In this document: piece after piece, positions 18,001-22,200 of the stretch
How positions within the stretch are numbered: position 1 is the stretch's first letter
How the letters are laid out: each line of letters opens with the position of its first letter
From: a virus
IMG/VR virus record: IMGVR_UViG_3300000405_000048
Location: 2,658-24,857 of that record
DNA: 22,200 bases
Direction: 5' to 3' (one strand)
Position numbers and translations under genes: made by a program
Notes under the pieces: model-generated
What the model was told of the DNA's origin: nothing
The model's input: the letters and a program-made list of their open reading frames with translations, nothing else
Databases searched by the model: none

Positions 18001-21000
18001 AAACATTTTCATTATTAAATGCTGTTACAAATTTTCTCCATAAATCATAATTTTTAGTTATGTTTTGACCATCTAATAAACTATCATTAGTTAAACCCAG
18101 ATCAAGAATAAGCTGATTAAATACAGCATTAATATCTTCATCAAATTCAGCTAGTGCTTTAAATCTAGGAAGTACTTTATCTTCTTCTATACCAGCTAAT
18201 GCTCTAACTAATCCTCTATATACTTTACTAAAATCTACAGCTTCATCAATATCTTGACCATATTCATCTTTAGTTTTAATAACAACTAATGATATGTATT
18301 CTCTTAGTACTTTACTAAATGATGTTTCACCACCAATAGACCAAGGATCTGTATCAAAGTTTTCACCAACATCATCTATTTCTTTTTGTCTATTTTCGTT
18401 ATCTATATCAGTGTCTATATCAAATATTGATATTTTAGATTTAATATCTTTCTTTAAAGCAGCTATGTTTTCAGGTAATGTATATATATTTCTTTTCTGT
18501 TCTAAATTTCTAGTCATAACCTCAATATACTCATCATTATCTGACAATCCTTTTTCATCTAAGAAAAGTTCATAATAAGCATTATCGTCTAAACTATAAA
18601 AAGCAGCTTTTTCAGCTAATAATATATCTATAATTTTATCATCTGTTAAATTAGGATAAGCTTTATTAATTTTAAGTTGTAACAACTTTCTAGTTAAATT
18701 AGCTAATACAGCCTGACCTTCAAGTTGTGAAGTAACAATAGTAGTTTTATTAATTTCGTCTATACCTTTTTTATAAATTTGGAATACTGATTCATTTATA
18801 TTATTAGTAAATTTATTATTAGTAATTAAAGCATTTTTAAATTTACCTCTATTAATGTTATAGAATAAAGCTTGTACTTCATCCATATTACCAGTAATAA
18901 AGTTAATCCAATTAATTATTTTATTCCAAATAGATTTAAGAGGATTATTTGTATTAAAGTCTTTACTATATTCTTTAAAGTTATCTGCTAATTTTTCTTC
19001 TAAAAATAATTCACGAAGTTGAGTATCATTATAATTAATATATACAGAAGAACTATTTCTTAAATCTTCTAAATCTTTTTTAGTAGGTTTATTAGTTCTG
19101 GATATAATATTATAAGCTGCTTGTATTTGTTTATCTGTAGAAAATAATCTGAATATAGCGTGGAAAGCCTCATGATATTCAGTACCTTTAGCAGCTTTTG
19201 TAGATAAGTATATAACACTATTAGCAAAAGCTCCAAATGTTATACCATTATTTTTTATATCTCCTAATAACTTGTTAATGTCATCTATAGAAATAGTATC
19301 TGGTAGATTTTTATTAATCCAATTAACAGCCTCATTATAGTCCATAATTTCTTCAGAGGTTCCTATAGAAAATACAGGATCTGAAGAAGGACCTTTATAT
19401 TCATTAATAATAGCTCTTATTTTAACAGCTATACCAGCTTTCTTAATTTTAGAAGCTGTTGTCAATTGATCTAATAAAGGTTGAGCTTTATTAGTAATTT
19501 CTAATTTAATTTCTTTACTTAAATTATTAAACTCAGAATCAAATGATGATAAATCAGATATAGTATTGTTTATAATATCAGGAGTAGTTACTTCTTCAGT
19601 TACCACAGCATCTGCAAATTCAACTATTTCGGTTTCTTCTACAGGATTATTAACTAATAAAGAATCTAATTTATCTTCATCAATCTTAATACTTACACTA
19701 GGATTTTTAAGTACAGTAGGTTTTAAATTAATAGATAAAGTATTTATTGTTGTTTCTACTGATGCGTTATTAACTAAAGGAGTTCTTAAGTTAATTCCTG
19801 TAAGTTCTAATCCAGCTAATAAATCATTTAGATTAGAATATTTAACATTATCTAAATGAACTTTTTTTCTACTTCCTTTAAGTCTAAGTCCATAAAATTT
19901 ACTTGTTTGTGTAGATTTACTTGTTTGTGTAGGTGTAGTTAATTGTAATTGAGAATTTTGTTTAGTAGGATCATTAGTAGCTACAAAGATATTATTTTCT
20001 AAGTATCTATTTATATCTCCTACAAGTTTTTTAAATTGAGCAGGATCTTCAATAGTTTTTAGTTTCTCTACTTGTTCAAATAAATAACTATATAAAGTAT
20101 CTTGAATATCTGTATTTACTTGATTTTGAGAACCAACCCAGTATAGTTTCCCATTATTAGCTCTAACCAATACTACATATCTTTCTTTTAATCCTTCTGG
20201 AATAGCAGGAATATTATCTAACTCATTATTAGGGTCACTAAATAAATTAGTAATTTCAAGACTGTTAACACTATCATATATATAGTAAAAAGATTTACCT
20301 GACTTACCAACTAGTTTAGCTGCTGGAAAATCTTTAATAAGAGTTCTACCTATATTAGTATCTACAAAGAAATCTCCATTCCAAGATAAATTAAATCCAA
20401 TAGATTTTAAAGTTTCAGCATCTAATCTACCTTTTTCTTTTAATAAAGCAATTAATTTAATATTTCTAGTTTGTGTATTTAATAAACCTTGTTCACTAAG
20501 ATTAACTTGTGATGGATCTGTAACAGTAAAACTATCTAACTGATTTAAATTACCTAAGTTTTTACCTTGATAACTTAATGATATAACTATTTTAGGATTA
20601 ACAATATTAGTACCATTATTCCATTTACCAACAACAGCTCCTGCAACTATTCCTAGATCATTTGCTGTATAGTAAACCATCTCAAGCTGAGATAATATTT
20701 CTTCAATGGGAGTATTTAAAAATATTTTATCAAATTCTTCATCAGACCAATAATCTTTATGATTATTCATAAATCTAAGTCTTTCTACTCTATCAAAGAA
20801 ATTAATACCTTTTACTAAAGGTTCATTATCTCTATCAGCAGCATTATTATCAAACTCTTCTTGAGCTATAACATCATTAGCTTGAGATTCAAGTTTGTCT
20901 CTTGTTTCCAATACAATTTTAGTTACTGTAGTATGGAGTGATTGTAATTCAGATACATCTAATCCTTGATCTCTATAAGCAGGTATAAGCTGCTCAATTT

Positions 21001-22200
21001 CTTTTTTAATAGCTGAGTAAGCCTGATTTAATTCAACGTCTTCTAGGTCATTAAAAGCATCTAATTTTTCAACTATTTCACTTACTTGATTCTTATAATC
21101 TTGAGTAGCTATTTGTAACTTATTATCTACTGTAGCTACTTCATTATCTATTTCTTGTAATAGTAATTCTAGTTCTGCTTTTGTTTCAGAATCTAAATCA
21201 GGATTTTCTAATTCGTTTAATATTTCATCTCTTTCAGATAATAATTGATCACCTATATAAGTAAGTTTTTCTTCATTATCTAATTGAACATCACTATTAT
21301 CTTCAATACCTTCTTGTATATCAACAGGAGCTGATGTTTCGGTTGGACCTTTAGGAGCTGTATCTTCAGTTTCTGTTTTATCTGCTTTATCTTTTAAATC
21401 AGCTTGATAAGTATCAGAAGTTATTTCATTAAATTCATCTACTTTCTTTTGAGATAATTCTTGTAATTGCTTTAATTTATTTTCATAAACTGATTTTATA
21501 AGTTTATTAAGGTCTAACTCTTTTTTAATCTCTTTAGCAGCTTTACCTTTTTTAGCTCTAATATTATCTAAATCTTCTTGATTTTGTTGTGCTTTAGATT
21601 CATAATTAGATATACTACTTTCTGTAGAAGTAATATCATTATCTATTTGAAATCTATTAAATTTATTATTTAATACTTCTTCTTGATTTAAATAATTAGT
21701 AAACTCAACAGCATTTACTTTACCATCTTCTCTAGGTAGAAATTCTGTTTCTAAATAATTAGAATAAAAAGTTCTTTCAGCCGCTTTGGTTTTAATTTCT
21801 TTTATTATTTCAGGAGTTTGCTCTTTCTTAGCTAATACTTCTAATTCTTGATCTAAACTAGCAATTCCATTAATTACATTTAATGCTTGTGCTTTTACTT
21901 TAGTAGCTACTTCTGGACCATATTGATCTAACGCAGCAAATTTTCCTTGATTTTTATCTACTAATTCAGCAAGATTATTTATCTTTTGTGTATAAAAAGT
22001 TTTTTGATTATCATTAATAACTCCAGTACTAAATAAAGTATCTACCATAGCTAATACCTGAGATTTATTACCATCAGCTAAATATTTTAATATAGGTTCA
22101 TCATGAGATGTTTTCTTATTTACATATTTATCATATTGTTCTTTAGTATGTTTTATACCTCCCATACCACCACCTAATATAGCACCAAAGAAACCTGCTT
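12059..22200 (-). CDS. Giant virion-packaged RNA polymerase polypeptide of crAss-like phage (5' end outside window)
   Basis: This is a DNA-dependent RNA polymerase of the double-psi beta-barrel type, comparable to gp66 of Cellulophaga phage phi14:2, thought to enter the host with the DNA and transcribe early genes. Numbering is from the ATG at 22165. Residues 1-450 are charged and coiled-coil rich. About 920-1070 is a zincin-like domain: H998-E999-A-F-H1002, with E1056/E1057 (LEEKLADNF) as likely third ligand. About 2100-2140 (ESASKMATIS with K2114, then GTQLIQLV) may be the beta-like barrel. FSKGVLSQKVPGLKVSLVS near 2277-2295 aligns with the beta-prime LLGKRVDFSGRSVI region. VRIPTQDKHS to ADFDIDSEF (about 2350-2401) aligns with NRAPTLHRL...NADFDGDQM, giving metal ligands D2395, D2397 and D2399. 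The frame stays open to the right edge with AGFFGAILGGG before that ATG, so the true start lies beyond the window. Confidence 0.9.
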   Translation of the reverse strand, partial: AGFFGAILGGGMGGIKHTKEQYDKYVNKKTSHDEPILKYLADGNKSQVLAMVDTLFSTGVINDNQKTFYTQKINNLAELVDKNQGKFAALDQYGPEVATKVKAQALNVINGIASLDQELEVLAKKEQTPEIIKEIKTKAAERTFYSNYLETEFLPREDGKVNAVEFTNYLNQEEVLNNKFNRFQIDNDITSTESSISNYESKAQQNQEDLDNIRAKKGKAAKEIKKELDLNKLIKSVYENKLKQLQELSQKKVDEFNEITSDTYQADLKDKADKTETEDTAPKGPTETSAPVDIQEGIEDNSDVQLDNEEKLTYIGDQLLSERDEILNELENPDLDSETKAELELLLQEIDNEVATVDNKLQIATQDYKNQVSEIVEKLDAFNDLEDVELNQAYSAIKKEIEQLIPAYRDQGLDVSELQSLHTTVTKIVLETRDKLESQANDVIAQEEFDNNAADRDNEPLVKGINFFDRVERLRFMNNHKDYWSDEEFDKIFLNTPIEEILSQLEMVYYTANDLGIVAGAVVGKWNNGTNIVNPKIVISLSYQGKNLGNLNQLDSFTVTDPSQVNLSEQGLLNTQTRNIKLIALLKEKGRLDAETLKSIGFNLSWNGDFFVDTNIGRTLIKDFPAAKLVGKSGKSFYYIYDSVNSLEITNLFSDPNNELDNIPAIPEGLKERYVVLVRANNGKLYWVGSQNQVNTDIQDTLYSYLFEQVEKLKTIEDPAQFKKLVGDINRYLENNIFVATNDPTKQNSQLQLTTPTQTSKSTQTSKFYGLRLKGSRKKVHLDNVKYSNLNDLLAGLELTGINLRTPLVNNASVETTINTLSINLKPTVLKNPSVSIKIDEDKLDSLLVNNPVEETEIVEFADAVVTEEVTTPDIINNTISDLSSFDSEFNNLSKEIKLEITNKAQPLLDQLTTASKIKKAGIAVKIRAIINEYKGPSSDPVFSIGTSEEIMDYNEAVNWINKNLPDTISIDDINKLLGDIKNNGITFGAFANSVIYLSTKAAKGTEYHEAFHAIFRLFSTDKQIQAAYNIISRTNKPTKKDLEDLRNSSSVYINYNDTQLRELFLEEKLADNFKEYSKDFNTNNPLKSIWNKIINWINFITGNMDEVQALFYNINRGKFKNALITNNKFTNNINESVFQIYKKGIDEINKTTIVTSQLEGQAVLANLTRKLLQLKINKAYPNLTDDKIIDILLAEKAAFYSLDDNAYYELFLDEKGLSDNDEYIEVMTRNLEQKRNIYTLPENIAALKKDIKSKISIFDIDTDIDNENRQKEIDDVGENFDTDPWSIGGETSFSKVLREYISLVVIKTKDEYGQDIDEAVDFSKVYRGLVRALAGIEEDKVLPRFKALAEFDEDINAVFNQLILDLGLTNDSLLDGQNITKNYDLWRKFVTAFNNENVSWYTILQSNEQSRLLETNNNSAKDIQFNSWLQNYNISFEDGKFDEDVKKSINAAADAVNRSENAIVNSLAEAKKLSSEIREHFKKLSIILSDGYITYSLLKKSPYLGLDQEAKDLINAFSGVEGLYDGGNIPFIVTEFKSEYNPFITTKDDKNKERGAVSRLKNIAQQNALFDPTIGESSFQNADGKSVYSIIRPSFGLVKLRWLRNTITRNKLLRDEKNKKDDFIDPLENVVLNHLLGHENLDIIMSNLTPSMIDGYRITSIEGDIGQTEEGEGITFGKFNSQEYLLADMLMFLSNRKVLSTIDEQTGKTIKLGESAMINIDQMEASNTGYAVFLPVEEYNDVNDNVTDILFNYLAQEVIRINKVKKQFGKEGTTIWNGYNDKLGARGFKLMEFAGYDLDGYIDDITSKDNVITPEDVYSELLYEKDKIVQLIKIKLEKDIQDYTDILNANNVLSLLPNVELLKRNYLTEGKSEMTPAQISKLVNNQYLNAYINTLGINNLLLDNYSKKVKNTVDWFKRAKGIIGSGADMGTGTTRVGVYKEPLKYIDVKNLSELERDKLIEEERLRLEDGSLNDKAKAKSLNTFIKQIDKGKIQIADAQSYVTLDHKILQLQRWGRFPKQVSDIYDKLKLGEEITWDEKNTLEDNNAALNSTKTVSYNGDFYFKLSEIALSPRLVGKTDESENVILDDQGRPAEAKEGFEYLFNKYISMLDQGVDQALPESASKMATISPAEYAQDGKFDFTGSVMELENKFKRLQVETPSGKRSIIHGTQLIQLVHSEQSDNLEIDFKYNSDIKTVGQLRELYRGLLADNRLEGFKTALAYMRDPISGEVNSKELTKKFYQTITESGSDEVLSNFFSPDPITGERQFNWNLGPIVNKAEQLFLSHFSKGVLSQKVPGLKVSLVSDAGILVKDAKTGKMRSLAHMQLDDDGNYYSECLLPPFAEELLGKNPSDADVQKVLKMFGVRIPTQDKHSMISLKVVGFLPMEYGSVGIFPKEIVYLSGADFDIDSEFIHTPDFYVEDNGRIRLYGEASTDENKYQEYITWNLKNNKLLKNRINTLGSLEAALSSLNMPTTALEFIVNNTINVGLNNNLMLEAQIKFLTNDYVRERAAIIPSSLSSIKDVADIVMEALNIDQNQSISPNTPLARYNANRNNMEGKDGIGPVALSNVTHALLSTYDQKLFSEVSLPTINGKLANGFGGIYTIDSDSNRKNDNISTLLSAMTDNAKEQLAKLLTLTFNSRTADANTLPVAAYMLSVGYSMEETVLFINQPTIRAFITNDQNIYKKLEELQTELEVHLGVSKNKKDAYKLAYQKFSAQNIKPFTSENLISSLNENDLDIYDLPHIRLAESIFNQMQLQAGYNSNVSALMSLNKGVKSTFDDNLRLETVLDSLQLNFLYTFINDDVLTYDDLITKLLEENYIRVVGNKIYKDINMPVFETDDNINKTPFDARETLLNDPNTIQNIIIYKKIMDTSKEFFLMNTPVFKKLRGLVNTNSKNLIPYFMNKANEAYLETNFPEKYQELITAKDNAAYMIHKSGNNSIGRDLFKLKKDPDFRNNLLIKMLSLKQPSSSSKVISIEFPTRIKAQGDFYTNVNNAFKELFMNPKTTDFARKLYYYSYYKDGLQFKNKSFINTIPSWVFRDVSKSLDNLNNDFKDTNYESYTSLSSNLTNNIIDMLTSLAVLENHHDKLQYIGIHPDIKANLKITDNEKHINYVIKFDILKQIDITSAASFEASLKELHKITGDNKLVALSKKGIPYNLAVYEGATNPVTQETVTRGRLIESVKAFIGNGELKTLTLEELVDFYMDKGFLPKAIEVNYSKVRVIEDTAFDSTITDVQFINSYSRVVKNIDKEKQIYNDNEPKVSIVPDTNENLDNTENDVNYQKNQTSSDAGILASEQTVRDLAATISDRIGFDVDELPFQKVQNLLENSENNSIFDDIYISMQKAIDDSFDKEDKLNKLDSDVDNFTDDSNNPLC
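14969..14983 (-). other. Catalytic DFDID motif of the RNA polymerase
   Basis: Codons for D-F-D-I-D (residues 2395-2399 from the ATG at 22165), the three-aspartate metal-binding loop. Cellular polymerases have DFDGD here, and crAss-like virion polymerases are known for DFDID. Flanking sequence (YLSGA before, SEFIHTPDF after) keeps the hydrophobic pattern of the beta-prime barrel. Confidence 0.93.
19160..19174 (-). other. HExxH zincin motif inside the RNA polymerase polypeptide
   Basis: Codons for H-E-A-F-H (residues 998-1002) in AKGTEYHEAFHAIFRLFS, preceded by ITFGAFANSVIYLS, which fits the strand before a zincin active-site helix. It lies about 1,400 residues before the polymerase catalytic loop. 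Confidence 0.78.
19898..19932 (-). repeat. Two tandem 18-base units inside the giant gene
   Basis: Two identical 17-base copies (TTTACTTGTTTGTGTAG on the plus strand) occur at a period of 18 bases. They encode a repeated six-residue unit rich in Thr, Gln, Ser and Lys (TQTSKS-TQTSK). It probably marks a flexible linker in the N-terminal third of the protein that expanded by slippage. Confidence 0.8.

Noticed and set aside
18294-19859. Two plus-strand open frames (18294-18575, 19566-19859) inside the polymerase gene
   Set aside because: Both are Ser/Ile/Leu-rich antisense shadows of a continuous minus-strand protein with recognised domains.
1-22200. Stop codon recoding (TAG or TGA read as an amino acid), known in some crAss-like phages
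   Set aside because: TGA ends several genes in ATGA overlaps, TAG ends the primase, and both giant late genes are uninterrupted under the standard bacterial code, so nothing in this window calls for recoding.
7858-22200. Intein or intron interrupting the giant genes
   Set aside because: No C-x-x-x start block, HN-C/S/T splice end or LAGLIDADG/HNH insertion was seen, and the frames are continuous. A diverged mini-intein cannot be excluded by eye.
1-22200. tRNA genes, CRISPR array, integrase or attachment sites
   Set aside because: Intergenic space is only about 50 bases at most, no cloverleaf or regularly spaced repeats were seen, and no integrase or transposase motifs appear in any frame.

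Overview
This AT-rich, tightly packed window looks like part of a crAss-like phage genome (Crassvirales type, probably infecting a Bacteroidota host). The strongest evidence is a giant minus-strand protein (over 3,368 residues) with a metal-binding DFDID motif set in sequence that closely resembles the catalytic barrel of the RNA polymerase beta-prime subunit. This is the hallmark of the virion-packaged RNA polymerase of crAss-like phages. The two-block layout also fits: replication and metabolism genes on one strand, giant virion proteins on the other, meeting tail to tail near 7.8 kb. No capsid, portal or terminase gene lies inside the window, so the assignment rests on the polymerase, the layout and the gene repertoire.

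Plus-strand block (1-7807). The window opens on the last codons of an upstream gene ending in DDLPF, the acidic tip typical of bacterial-type SSB proteins. A hairpin follows, then a DNA replication and processing cluster: CHC2/Toprim primase, RusA-like resolvase, FEN-type 5'-3' exonuclease, an unknown protein and a DUF1599 (Nmad1-like) putative nucleotide pyrophosphohydrolase. After these come three different calcineurin-like metallophosphoesterases, with a small AP2-domain protein and an 83-residue unknown between the first and second. The block ends with a 57-residue protein, a MazG-like pyrophosphohydrolase, a secreted glucosaminidase-like lysin and a 269-residue unknown. Most neighbours overlap by 1-32 bases or sit within a few bases of each other, so this is probably one or two long transcripts, divided by a hairpin at 4538-4560.

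Minus-strand block (7858 to the right edge). Two genes, about 4.2 kb and more than 10.1 kb, are read leftward and separated by one base. The first-transcribed is the polymerase polypeptide, which also carries a zincin-like HExxH domain. The second is a 1,399-residue protein with its own N-terminal HExxH domain, a coiled-coil centre and hydrophobic C-terminal segments. By analogy with crAss-like phages, both are probably packaged in the virion and ejected into the host, where the polymerase would transcribe early genes.

There are no tRNA or rRNA genes, CRISPR arrays, insertion sequences or integrase. The only non-coding stretches are about 50 bases at each hairpin. No intergenic gap exceeds 300 bases.
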